NCBI RefSeq assembly: GCF_002159645.1
Contig: NZ_NFJB01000003.1
Coordinates: forward strand, 1-64,000
Source of the DNA: Parabacteroides sp. An277
GTDB lineage: Bacteria; Bacteroidota; Bacteroidia; Bacteroidales; Tannerellaceae
Reading direction: 5' to 3'
Length of the DNA: 64,000 nucleotides
Positions 26,765-35,390 of the stretch are shown piece after piece. Made by a program: the position numbers and the translations under genes. Position 1 is the stretch's first letter; each line of letters starts with the position of its first letter. The notes below the pieces were generated by a model. The model was not told the origin of the DNA. It did not search any database and was given only the letters and a program-made list of their open reading frames with translations.

Positions 26765-27638
26765 ATCCGGGTTTGTCAATATCGTCGGTAATCCCAATGT
26801 AGGCAAGTCTACGTTGATGAATCGGCTCGTAGGTGAACGTATTTCGATTATTACGTCGAAAGCGCAGACTACGCGTCACCGCATCATGGGCATTGTTAAT
26901 ACCGAAGATATGCAAATCGTGTATTCGGATACGCCCGGAGTCCTGCAGCCGAATTATAAGTTGCAGGAGTCTATGCTTAATTTTTCGGAGTCGGCATTAG
27001 ATGATGCGGATGTGCTTTTGTATGTGACCGATGTCGTAGAGACCATCGACAAGAATGAATCGTTTCTGCAAGAGGTAAAGAAAGAAAATTGTCCGGTGCT
27101 GTTGTTAATCAATAAGATTGACCTTACCGACCAGGCTAAGCTGGAGGCACTTGTCCAAGAATGGAAAGAGATTCTCCCATCGGCAGAGATTATTCCGGTT
27201 TCGGCACTCACCAATTTCAATATCGATTACGTGAAGCATCGGGTGGAAGAGTTGATGCCCGAATCGCCTCCTTACTTTGAGAAAGACGCACTCACCGATA
27301 AGCCGGCTCGTTTCTTTGTCACGGAGATTATCCGCGAGAAGATTCTTCTTTATTATCAGAAGGAAATTCCATACGCGGTTGAAGTCGTGGTAGAACTCTT
27401 TAAGGAGGATGCCGAGATGATTCATATTAAATCGGTCATTATCTGCGAACGTGATTCGCAGAAGGGTATTCTGATTGGACATCGGGGGCAAGCATTGAAA
27501 AAGGTTGGTGCTATGGCTCGTAAAGATATTGAACGCTTTTTCGAGAAGAAAGTTTTTCTCGAAATGTTTGTGAAGGTAGAAAAGGATTGGCGCAATCGGG
27601 ATAACATGTTGCGCAAGTTCGGCTACCGTTTGGAGTAA
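26745..27638 (+). CDS. era: GTPase Era
   Basis: The 297-residue protein has the Era layout: a GTPase domain with [14 protein letters not shown] and NKID motifs, then a C-terminal KH domain ([25 protein letters not shown]) that binds the 3' end of 16S rRNA. It is needed for small-subunit maturation. It overlaps fabH at its 5' end, and der follows after 23 bp. Confidence 0.97.
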   Translation: MMEKKHKSGFVNIVGNPNVGKSTLMNRLVGERISIITSKAQTTRHRIMGIVNTEDMQIVYSDTPGVLQPNYKLQESMLNFSESALDDADVLLYVTDVVETIDKNESFLQEVKKENCPVLLLINKIDLTDQAKLEALVQEWKEILPSAEIIPVSALTNFNIDYVKHRVEELMPESPPYFEKDALTDKPARFFVTEIIREKILLYYQKEIPYAVEVVVELFKEDAEMIHIKSVIICERDSQKGILIGHRGQALKKVGAMARKDIERFFEKKVFLEMFVKVEKDWRNRDNMLRKFGYRLE

Positions 27639-27661
27639 GTTTCGTAAGTTTTAAAGTATAT

Positions 27662-28975
27662 ATGGGAAATCTTGTTGCAATAGTGGGTAGGCCCAACGTA
27701 GGTAAGTCCACGCTTTTCAACCGTTTGACGCAAACACGCCAAGCGATTGTCAATGAAGAAGCGGGGACTACTCGCGACCGCCAGTATGGCAAGGTAGAGT
27801 GGCTGACGAAAGAGTTTTCACTGGTGGATACTGGTGGATGGGTAGTTAATTCGGAAGATATTTTCGAAGAGGAAATTAATAAACAGGTCAAGATTGCGCT
27901 CGAGGAGGCAGACGTGGTCTTGTTTGTCGTGGATGTGCAAAACGGCCTTACGGATTTGGATGTGGATGTAGCGAATATCCTGCGCCGTACGGAGAAGCCC
28001 GTATTGCTTGTGGCAAACAAAGCCGATAATTTCGAATCACATCTCGATTCGGCCGAGTTTTATGCGTTGGGATTGGGTGACCCGATTTGTATCTCTGCCA
28101 TCAATGGTTCTTGTACGGGCGATTTGCTTGATAAAATCTTGGAGGTCATGCCTGAAGAGAAACCTATGGAAGTGGACGAGGAGTTGCCTCGTATTGCCAT
28201 CGTGGGGCGTCCGAATGCAGGGAAATCTTCGTTGGTGAATGCGTTTATTGGCGAGGAGCGTAATATTGTGACGGATATTGCCGGCACGACGCGCGACTCT
28301 ATCTATACGAAATACAACAAGTTCGGCCTTAACTTCTATCTGGTCGATACGGCCGGTATCCGCAAGAAGGGTAAGGTGAACGAGGATTTGGAGTATTACT
28401 CCGTGATTCGTTCTATCCGCGCGATTGAAAATGCGGACGTGTGCGTCCTCATGTTGGATGCAGAACGAGGCATCGAGGGGCAGGATTTGAATATCTTCTC
28501 GCTTATCCAGAAGAACCGCAAAGGGTTGGTCGTCTGTGTAAACAAATGGGATTTGATTGCAGACAAAGACCAGAAGGTCATCAATTCATATACGAATGCG
28601 ATTCGGGAACGCTTGGCACCTTTTACAGACTTCCCCATCTTGTTTATTTCGGCCGTGACCAAACAGCGTATCTTCAAGGTACTTGAGACGGTCAAGCGCG
28701 TGTACGACAATCGGCACCGCCGCGTCTCTACGGCGAAACTCAACGAGACGATGCTCCCTATTATTGAGAATTACCCGCCACCTGCATGGAAGGGTAAATA
28801 CATCAAAATCAAATATATCACCCAATTGCCTGCCGGAAGCATACCTTCGTTCGTATTCTTCTGTAATTTGCCGCAATGGGTGAAAGAGCCGTATAAACGT
28901 TTCCTCGAAAATAAGATACGCGAGAACTGGGACTTCTCAGGAACGCCTATCCATATTTTTATTCGAGAGAAATAG
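27662..28975 (+). CDS. der: GTPase Der (EngA)
   Basis: The 437-residue protein contains two tandem GTPase domains, with P-loops [12 protein letters not shown] and [12 protein letters not shown] and G3 motifs DTGG and DTAG, then a KH-like C-terminal domain. Der assists large-subunit assembly. A strong terminator follows at 29008-29070. Confidence 0.98.
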   Translation: MGNLVAIVGRPNVGKSTLFNRLTQTRQAIVNEEAGTTRDRQYGKVEWLTKEFSLVDTGGWVVNSEDIFEEEINKQVKIALEEADVVLFVVDVQNGLTDLDVDVANILRRTEKPVLLVANKADNFESHLDSAEFYALGLGDPICISAINGSCTGDLLDKILEVMPEEKPMEVDEELPRIAIVGRPNAGKSSLVNAFIGEERNIVTDIAGTTRDSIYTKYNKFGLNFYLVDTAGIRKKGKVNEDLEYYSVIRSIRAIENADVCVLMLDAERGIEGQDLNIFSLIQKNRKGLVVCVNKWDLIADKDQKVINSYTNAIRERLAPFTDFPILFISAVTKQRIFKVLETVKRVYDNRHRRVSTAKLNETMLPIIENYPPPAWKGKYIKIKYITQLPAGSIPSFVFFCNLPQWVKEPYKRFLENKIRENWDFSGTPIHIFIREK

Positions 28976-29007
28976 CGGAGAATACAAGGGTTTTTCTTTG
29001 CCATAAT

Positions 29008-29070
29008 AACTGTTCTTTACGGATTGTTTCCCGATAAAGTGGAAACGATATCCGTAAAGAACAGTTTGTT
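29008..29070 (+). terminator. Hairpin terminator after der
   Basis: AACTGTTCTTTACGGAT (29008-29024) and ATCCGTAAAGAACAGTT (29050-29066) form a perfect 17-bp stem, with TGTTTT following. It ends the core gene run. Confidence 0.85.
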
Positions 29071-29232
29071 TTAAGGTGGTTTATGAAACGCTTCCTTCAG
29101 ACTTGCATCTCCTTCTGCCTCGGTATAGGAAGGATGCACGGTGGAGTAGTCAACAACGTTTCTGTGCTGTATGCGACGCGTGAACCTTCCAGTGGGTATG
29201 GGCATAAATTCCTAACCAAGAAAGGAGAATTG

Positions 29233-29263
29233 TTGTTTGAGACGGCAGTTTTTATTATCTTTG
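29233..29263 (+). promoter_or_regulatory. Promoter for the unknown gene at 29299
   Basis: TTG (29233-29235), a 20-bp spacer and TATCTTTG (29256-29263), 36 bp before the start codon. The short frame at 29083-29274 runs through this promoter and is probably not a gene. Confidence 0.75.
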
Positions 29264-29298
29264 CCCTGCAATAGTGACATAATAAAAACAGTAAAAGC

Positions 29299-30291
29299 AT
29301 GTTTACATCTACCATGACATACGAAGAAATCCTGCATGAAGCTAAAGTGGATTTCTATGAATTGGCGCCTCATACGCAAATTGCATTCAACCGTTTCCGG
29401 CGGAAATACAGTCCTATGCCAGGATACAACTACAACTTGTTTGGTCCGATTTCAGAGAAAAAAACATTCACGACGCGGCGGCACAACACCTGGACGCTGG
29501 AGATGCATATCAATAGTTTCCATAAGGAGAACTTTAATGCGGGGAGCGTGATGTTTGTGGGCGTGCCACGAAACAACAATGTGACGGAATATCTGTTTAT
29601 TTGGAATCATGGCGTATTTATCCCCGAGTTGTTGTCTACCCATTTTGTCCAACGATATAAAGAGCGTTACCTTGAGCCTAACCATATCAACCTGAACGGG
29701 ATGCATCCCGCCCTCTATTTCCAGCGCAAGAATACCGATTTGAGGCGTACCTATTTTATTCCGGACCAATGGACGGAAGAAGATATGAAGTACAAGCAAA
29801 TCTGGATTAGCAACCAAGGGCTGTTTGTCACGGTCAATCACGGCCGCTTACGTGTTTATGTCACTTTCCTTGACCAGCAAAACTTGACCCGCTATAAAGC
29901 GCTTGTTTATGAGGAAGAGGCCCAACGAAGGATGTTCGAGAATAATTCGAAGAACTACAAGCATAACGTAATCGAAAGTGCCTGGAACTTATTGCCCATG
30001 TTTACGGCTCCTAACTCGCGGGAAATTCATGAACGTTTTGTCAAACGGGTATGTGACCAGGAAGGGGAAGAGCGCGAGAAATTCATACGCGAAGCCATGG
30101 ATAGATGGGATGAGCTGGAGAAGGCGACAAGGGGGATTTGCGATGCCTTGGCCAAGGCGTGCGATGAAGAGCAATTGAAGAGAATCAAATTTGATGTTCC
30201 CGGCATAAAGGAATACGTTGACAAACACTTCAAACCTTTGCTAAAAGACCAATATGGTAAGCCGCATGGAACAGAACCGTATAAGAGGTAA
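29299..30291 (+). CDS. Conserved hypothetical protein
   Basis: The 330-residue soluble protein has no signal peptide or membrane helix. It is rich in aromatic and basic residues, with segments such as SFHKENFNAGSVMFVGVPRNNNVTEYLFIWNHG and STHFVQRYKERY that look well conserved. The C-terminal third (about 215-330) is highly charged and helical. I do not recognise the family. It is a single gene between a clear promoter and a terminator. Confidence 0.85.
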   Translation: MFTSTMTYEEILHEAKVDFYELAPHTQIAFNRFRRKYSPMPGYNYNLFGPISEKKTFTTRRHNTWTLEMHINSFHKENFNAGSVMFVGVPRNNNVTEYLFIWNHGVFIPELLSTHFVQRYKERYLEPNHINLNGMHPALYFQRKNTDLRRTYFIPDQWTEEDMKYKQIWISNQGLFVTVNHGRLRVYVTFLDQQNLTRYKALVYEEEAQRRMFENNSKNYKHNVIESAWNLLPMFTAPNSREIHERFVKRVCDQEGEEREKFIREAMDRWDELEKATRGICDALAKACDEEQLKRIKFDVPGIKEYVDKHFKPLLKDQYGKPHGTEPYKR

Positions 30292-30292
30292 T

Positions 30293-30330
30293 GGTTTGTC
30301 TCCCGTTGATAGCTTCGCGGGAGACAAACA
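30293..30330 (+). terminator. Terminator hairpin after the unknown gene
   Basis: GTTTGTCTCCCG (30294-30305) pairs perfectly with CGGGAGACAAAC (30318-30329). There is no long T run, so this could also act as an mRNA end stabiliser. Confidence 0.65.
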
Positions 30331-30403
30331 AGACATTACCACGCCTCTTGATGTATTCGGCTGTCCCCCTTTTATCCGCGTGTTTACCCGGGAAGGGGGC
30401 ATG

Positions 30404-30434
30404 TTGGATTATTCCAAGATTTTCCCTACCTTTG
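30404..30434 (+). promoter_or_regulatory. Promoter for mlaE-mlaF
   Basis: TTG (30404-30406), a 20-bp spacer and TACCTTTG (30427-30434), 32 bp before the mlaE start. Confidence 0.75.
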
Positions 30435-30465
30435 CCTGTCTTTTAAACAGAAAAATAGCAAGAAA

Positions 30466-31212
30466 ATGATAAAAGCATTGCATCAAATGGGGGAATACAT
30501 GATACTGATGCGGAAGTGTCTGACGTTCCCAGACCGCTGGAGCATGTTCTTCAAGCAGTTAATCAAGGAGATATATAAATTAGGCGTAGATTCGCTCTGG
30601 ATTGTAGTGATTATATCCATTTTTATCGGTACGGTGATTGCAATACAGATTTCGTTGAATATCAGTTCACCACTTATCCCTAAATTTACGATTGGTTATA
30701 CAACGCGCGAGATTATCTTGTTGGAATTTTCTTCGTCTATCATGGCATTGATTCTGGCCGGGAAGGTAGGTAGTAATATTGCGTCAGAGATTGGAACGAT
30801 GCGTGTGACAGAACAGATAGACGCGATGGAAATCATGGGTGTCAATTCGGCTAACTTCCTTATTCTTCCGAAGATGGTGGGATTGATGATATTTATCCCC
30901 GTGTTGGTTATCTTCAGTATGTTTACGGGTATTGCAGGAGGTGTAGCTGCCAGTTATTCGTCGGCTACCAATATGACACCGGCGGCGTTCGAGTTTGGTT
31001 TGCAATTCTATTTTAACCAGTTTTATGTCTGGTATTCCATTATAAAGTCTGTCGTTTATGCCTTTATTATCTCTTCGATAGCGTCGTATTTCGGATATAA
31101 TGTAAAGGGAGGCGCATTGGAGGTTGGAAAGGCGAGCACGAATGCGGTCGTGATGAGTAGCATCATGATTTTGATGGCGGATTTGGTATTAACGCAAATC
31201 ATGTTAACTTGA
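30466..31212 (+). CDS. mlaE: MlaE-family ABC transporter permease
   Basis: The 248-residue permease belongs to the MlaE family, with five to six membrane helices and the family region EFSSSIMALILAGKVGSNIASEIGTMRVTEQIDAMEIMGVN. These permeases pair with an MlaF ATPase and an MCE-domain protein to move phospholipids between inner and outer membranes. The ATPase gene follows after 6 bp; no MCE gene is found here. The symbol is by family. Confidence 0.92.
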   Translation: MIKALHQMGEYMILMRKCLTFPDRWSMFFKQLIKEIYKLGVDSLWIVVIISIFIGTVIAIQISLNISSPLIPKFTIGYTTREIILLEFSSSIMALILAGKVGSNIASEIGTMRVTEQIDAMEIMGVNSANFLILPKMVGLMIFIPVLVIFSMFTGIAGGVAASYSSATNMTPAAFEFGLQFYFNQFYVWYSIIKSVVYAFIISSIASYFGYNVKGGALEVGKASTNAVVMSSIMILMADLVLTQIMLT

Positions 31213-31218
31213 TGTCGT

Positions 31219-32004
31219 ATGATAGAGGTTAAGAATATTACGAAGTCGTTTGAGGGGCGCGCGGTATTAAAGAATATTAGTGCCGTGTTTGAAGATGGGA
31301 AGACGAACTTGATTATCGGACGAAGCGGTTCGGGCAAGACGGTCTTGATTAAAGATATTATTGGATTGTTACGCCCAGATAGCGGGCAGATTTTGTATGA
31401 TGGTCGCGATTTGACGCAGATGAATAAGGCTGAACTGAAGGCGTTGCGCAAGGAGATGGGTATGTTGTTCCAAGGATCGGCTTTGTTTGATAGCATGACG
31501 GTGCTCGAAAATGTGATGTTTCCATTGGATATGTTCTCTAATATGTCGTCGAAAGAACGGCAGAAGCGGGCAGAGTTCTGCCTTGACCGTGTGAACTTAG
31601 CTGACGCAGGAGATTTATATCCTTCTGAAATAAGCGGTGGTATGATGAAACGCGCCGCGATAGCTCGGGCGATTGCATTAAATCCGAAGTATCTTTTTTG
31701 TGATGAACCTAATTCAGGTTTGGACCCGAAAACATCTTTGGTGATAGATGATTTGATTCATGATATTACGGTAGAATTTAAAATGACGACCGTTATCAAT
31801 ACCCATGATATGAACTCCGTGATGAACATTGGCGATAGCATCATCTTCATCAAAGAGGGGGTTAAAGAATGGGAAGGCAATAAAGAGGAGGTCATTACCT
31901 CGAAGAACCAAGCTCTCAACGACTTCATCTTCGCTTCGGATCTTTTCCGAAAAGTAAAGGAAGTGGAAGAAGAAGAATTGAAAGAGGGCATTAAGAAGGG
32001 ATAA
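31219..32004 (+). CDS. mlaF: MlaF-family ABC transporter ATPase
   Basis: The 261-residue ATPase has Walker A (GRSGSGKT), the signature ISGGMMKRAAIARA, Walker B (LFCDEPNSGLDP) and the switch His (NTHDM). It forms the lipid transporter core with the MlaE protein encoded upstream. The MCE substrate-binding subunit is not encoded in this window. Confidence 0.94.
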   Translation: MIEVKNITKSFEGRAVLKNISAVFEDGKTNLIIGRSGSGKTVLIKDIIGLLRPDSGQILYDGRDLTQMNKAELKALRKEMGMLFQGSALFDSMTVLENVMFPLDMFSNMSSKERQKRAEFCLDRVNLADAGDLYPSEISGGMMKRAAIARAIALNPKYLFCDEPNSGLDPKTSLVIDDLIHDITVEFKMTTVINTHDMNSVMNIGDSIIFIKEGVKEWEGNKEEVITSKNQALNDFIFASDLFRKVKEVEEEELKEGIKKG

Positions 32005-32046
32005 AGGAAAAAACATAGTGGGTGGATATGCTAATTGGTATTTCGT

Positions 32047-33945
32047 ATGAGAAGATATAGCGTAATATATTGGGTATTGTTCCTCTTTTCTTTTGGGGTA
32101 GCGCAAGCAAGCGAAGCTGTATTTCAATTGCAGAGTCTGTCTTCTAAATTGGAAGCGGAAGTTCGGTTGGAGGGGCAAGTCATAACGATGGATTTATATG
32201 CCAAGCGGGAGAAAATGGTGACTGTAAAAAGTTTACAGTTCGAATTGGAAAAGACGAAAATCTTGGGTGATTGGCGCATAGTGCGAATCCAACAAGATAA
32301 GGTAAATCAAACTTGGCAACCGGTTTATGGTGAACGTTCATGTGTGGTAGATCGTTATCAGACTTTATCCCTTGCTTTGAAGGCGGAAGGAAATGGTAAA
32401 CGAATGACCTTTGATGTGCGCCTCTATGACGAAGGACTTGCCTTTCGCTATGGTTTTGACGAGCTGGATTTCTGGAACGATACGTTAACAGGCGAACAAA
32501 CGCAGTTTTTATTCGAAGATGATAAGGAAACATGGGTGACAAGTTGGGCACAAGGTGGGTACGTCCCGACTACTTTGCAAGCAATGGAAGGAGAGGGTGA
32601 GCGTCCTCAAGTGGTTCGTGTGGATGCAGACCATTATGTAGCTATTGGTGAAGCGGCATTGGTGGATTATGCTCGCATGAAGTTAGTAAAGTGTAGTGAA
32701 GGAGTCGGAATTCAGTCTGTCTTGTCGGGTAGTGTGTCGTTGGATTTAGCAGATTACCGTTCTCCTTGGCGTTATGTCATGGTGGCGGGGAATCCTGGTG
32801 AGTTGGTGCAAAACAATGATTTTATCTTAAACCTGAACGAGCCCAATCAGATTCCAGATACCCATTGGATTAAACCAGGGCAAGTTTTGCGTGAGGTGAC
32901 GTTGACAACGGCTGGCGCGTTGGCGGCTATCGATTTTGCTGCAGAAAATCATATCGCTTACGTGGAATTTGATGCGGGCTGGTATGGACCGGAAGAAGAT
33001 ATGGCGTCTGATGCGACGCGAGTTTCCGTCGATCCTGCGCGTTCGCAGGGACCGCTCGATTTGCCGCAGGTCATTGCTTACGCGGATGCTAAGCAGGTGG
33101 GGATTCTTCTTTATGTTAATAAGAAAGCTTTATATCAACAATTAGACGAGATTCTCCCGCTTTATCAGCGGTGGGGCGTGAAAGGAGTGAAATTCGGTTT
33201 TGTGGATGTGGGGGACCAGCATGCTACGGCTTGGTTGCATCAGGCTATTCGGAAAGCGGCGCGTTATCAGCTGATGGTGGATGTACATGATGAATATCGT
33301 CCGACGGGTTATTCCCGTACCTATCCGAACTTGATGACGCAAGAGGGTATCCGGGGGGATGAAGAGAGTCCCGATTTGACGCAGACGATATTTACGTTTT
33401 ATAGCCGCATGATAGCGGGTGCAGGAGATTATACGAATTGCTTTTTTGCTGAACGGGTGACCGAAAAGATGGGTGGACGTGCGGCCCAGCTGGCGAAGCG
33501 TGTGGTTATTTACAGTCCATGGCAGTTCGTTTTCTGGTACGATCGTCCGTATAAGGCGCCTACCCGTGCGGGTGGTGCGGGTGCTGCCGAGTCGGTTATC
33601 CGGACGGATGCCGTTACGGATTTCTATTGTTCGATACCTACCACTTGGGATGATTCCCGTTTCCTGGCTGGCGAAATGGGGGAATATGCGGTGGTGGCGC
33701 GTCGTTCGAAATCGGATTGGTATGTGGGCGTTTTGAATGCATCCGGCGATAAGCGACAGGTTGTTGTCCCATTGGAGGCTTTGGGGATTTCCCCGCATGG
33801 CAAAGTGGTGTTGTATTATCAGCCTTCCGCTAAATCGAAGGATAAGGTCGCCATCAAGGAATGGTCGTTGAAAGGGGAAAAGGAATTAAAAATAGAGGTG
33901 GAAGCAGACAGTGGTTGCGTGCTGTTGTTTTCTGCCGATAAATGA
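32047..33945 (+). CDS. Glycoside hydrolase family 97 enzyme
   Basis: I place the start at 32047 (MRRYSVIYWVLFLFSFGVAQA), giving a signal peptide and 632 residues. An N-terminal beta-sandwich (to ~265) precedes a TIM barrel and a C-terminal beta domain, the GH97 layout. Motifs include FDAGWYG, VKGVKFGFVDVGDQ, the VDVHDEYRPTGYSRTYPN segment (His414-Asp415-Glu416) and TQEGIRGDEES. Where retaining GH97 alpha-galactosidases carry a nucleophile Asp in KxDF, this protein has Gly384 (KFGF). That suggests the inverting, SusB-like alpha-glucosidase subgroup. The linkage specificity cannot be read from the sequence. It stands alone, convergent with a barrel glycosidase-like gene. Confidence 0.9.
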   Translation: MRRYSVIYWVLFLFSFGVAQASEAVFQLQSLSSKLEAEVRLEGQVITMDLYAKREKMVTVKSLQFELEKTKILGDWRIVRIQQDKVNQTWQPVYGERSCVVDRYQTLSLALKAEGNGKRMTFDVRLYDEGLAFRYGFDELDFWNDTLTGEQTQFLFEDDKETWVTSWAQGGYVPTTLQAMEGEGERPQVVRVDADHYVAIGEAALVDYARMKLVKCSEGVGIQSVLSGSVSLDLADYRSPWRYVMVAGNPGELVQNNDFILNLNEPNQIPDTHWIKPGQVLREVTLTTAGALAAIDFAAENHIAYVEFDAGWYGPEEDMASDATRVSVDPARSQGPLDLPQVIAYADAKQVGILLYVNKKALYQQLDEILPLYQRWGVKGVKFGFVDVGDQHATAWLHQAIRKAARYQLMVDVHDEYRPTGYSRTYPNLMTQEGIRGDEESPDLTQTIFTFYSRMIAGAGDYTNCFFAERVTEKMGGRAAQLAKRVVIYSPWQFVFWYDRPYKAPTRAGGAGAAESVIRTDAVTDFYCSIPTTWDDSRFLAGEMGEYAVVARRSKSDWYVGVLNASGDKRQVVVPLEALGISPHGKVVLYYQPSAKSKDKVAIKEWSLKGEKELKIEVEADSGCVLLFSADK

Positions 33946-33962
33946 ATGATTCTATAAAAAGA

Positions 33963-33990
33963 AAGCCGGATGGAAGTCCGGCTTTTTTTT
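33963..33990. terminator. Bidirectional terminator
   Basis: AAGCCGGA and TCCGGCTT form a stem with a T run of eight on the plus strand and A-rich text on the other side. It lies between two convergent genes. Confidence 0.85.
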
Positions 33991-33992
33991 GG

Positions 33993-35117
33993 TTATTTTT
34001 TCACCTGGTATGTCTGATGGATGGCTTTGTCGAATTCAGCCCAATGTTCGTCTGTCATGTTCGAGGGAACGAAAAGGGCAACTCCGGCAGCTCCGGCTTC
34101 CATCGAGCCGCGTACGGCTTCTGCAATCTCCGAGGGGATTAAGCCGTGTCCTTCGGGGTCTTTGATGTTCGCCTTGTTCTTCCAGTCGTGGCAAATGAAG
34201 AGTCCGCTATAGACAGGCTTCTGTCCGTTGACAGAGTTGACCTCTTCTTTCGTGATTTCGCCTACCCATGAAGCTGGCTCCAGATAGAAGTCGTTGTAGT
34301 TCATCGGGAAGAAGGCGTCGATATTCCACTTGTTCCATTCCTGGCGCACCAGTTTCTTGGCATACGAATCCGGTCCGGGGAAGACGGCCGCGCTTACTTT
34401 CTTGCCTTTTGCATGTACGGCATCGGCGATTTTACCCACGAGGCTCGTAATCACGTTGTAGCGGAATTGTTTCCATTCTTCGCATGTCGAGGGGTCTTCG
34501 ATGGATTTGATGTCGATGCCTGTCGCCTCCTTGAAGTCTGCCACGCACTTGTCGCAATAGCAATAGTCGGCTGTCGGGTATTCTTCGTTCATCACCAACC
34601 CATATTTATCCCACAGGCCACGCGCCAGGATAACGTCCACGTAGCGGATATAATCCAGATGCACGTAATCCACTTCGGGGATGTCTGCAATCTTGCCATA
34701 CTCCGTCACCAGGTAGTTGATGACGTCCGGATTGTTCGGGCACATGCACTTGTAGTAAGGCACATACGCCTGTACGTTGTAGGCCGATTCGCCTTTGCGG
34801 TTTACGGCATACCACGTCGAGTCGGCGTCGCCCTTCAGCATGGTCGGAATCCAAGCGTGATATTCCAGTCCGTTCTCGTGTGCGATTTTAGCTGCCCGCG
34901 CATGTTTCTCTACGTTAAATCCGCCGGCGTTGTAGCACATGCCGTCCAGCCCATGCTCTTTCCACTTCTTGAAATCGGCCTGGATGGATTCCGCCGTCGT
35001 ATTCGCACCTTCCCCTTGCCAACCGTACACGGGGATTTTCGTCTTCGTCTCGCTTGTACATGCCGACAAGCCTACGATGCAAGCAGCCGCAGCTGCGAAT
35101 AAAGTTTTTACTTTCAT
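33993..35117 (-). CDS. Putative TIM-barrel glycosidase-like lipoprotein
   Basis: The 374-residue protein has a lipoprotein signal with Cys20 (IVGLSAC). The mature part looks like a (beta/alpha)8 barrel related to hypothetical glycosidases of the GHL10 kind, with GLDGMCYNAGGFNVEK, VDYVHLDYIRYVD, YCYCDKCVADFKEATG and KVSAAVFPGP. The acidic residues in HLDYIRY and the Cys pair before DF fit that group. It probably faces the periplasm or surface. The upstream region holds a 42-bp repeat array. Confidence 0.65.
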   Translation of the reverse strand: MKVKTLFAAAAACIVGLSACTSETKTKIPVYGWQGEGANTTAESIQADFKKWKEHGLDGMCYNAGGFNVEKHARAAKIAHENGLEYHAWIPTMLKGDADSTWYAVNRKGESAYNVQAYVPYYKCMCPNNPDVINYLVTEYGKIADIPEVDYVHLDYIRYVDVILARGLWDKYGLVMNEEYPTADYCYCDKCVADFKEATGIDIKSIEDPSTCEEWKQFRYNVITSLVGKIADAVHAKGKKVSAAVFPGPDSYAKKLVRQEWNKWNIDAFFPMNYNDFYLEPASWVGEITKEEVNSVNGQKPVYSGLFICHDWKNKANIKDPEGHGLIPSEIAEAVRGSMEAGAAGVALFVPSNMTDEHWAEFDKAIHQTYQVKK

Positions 35118-35156
35118 GATGATATAGTTTTTAGTAAATAATGTTCCATTGAATTG

Positions 35157-35382
35157 TTCCCAGGGGTGGGAATGTTAAAAGAAGCGCATCTTTGGCGATT
35201 CCCAGGGGTGGGAACGTTAAAATATGTGCGTCTTTGGTGATTCCCAGGGGTGGGAACGTTAAAAGATGTGTGTCTTTGGCGATTCCCAGGGGTGGGAACG
35301 TTAAAAGAAGCGCGTCTTTGACGATTCCCAGGGGTGGGAATGTGGAAAGATGCGTTCCTTCGGCCATTCCCACCCCTCCGGA
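35157..35382. repeat. Array 3: 42-bp period palindrome array
   Basis: TTCCCAGGGGTGGGAA occurs at 35157, 35199, 35241, 35283 and 35325, exactly 42 bp apart, with a degenerate sixth copy at 35367. Each spacer contains a second weak palindrome (AAAGA-n6-TCTTT) about half a period away. Because 42 is divisible by three, several frames stay open across it; they are not genes. It lies upstream of the glycosidase-like gene. Confidence 0.92.
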
Positions 35383-35390
35383 TCCATTCC

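Noticed and set aside
29083-29274. 63-residue frame after der
   Set aside because: It covers the promoter of the next gene and ends at its -7 region; the composition is not convincing.
30254-30469. 71-residue frame between 29299 gene and mlaE
   Set aside because: It overlaps the upstream gene, a hairpin and the mlaE promoter.
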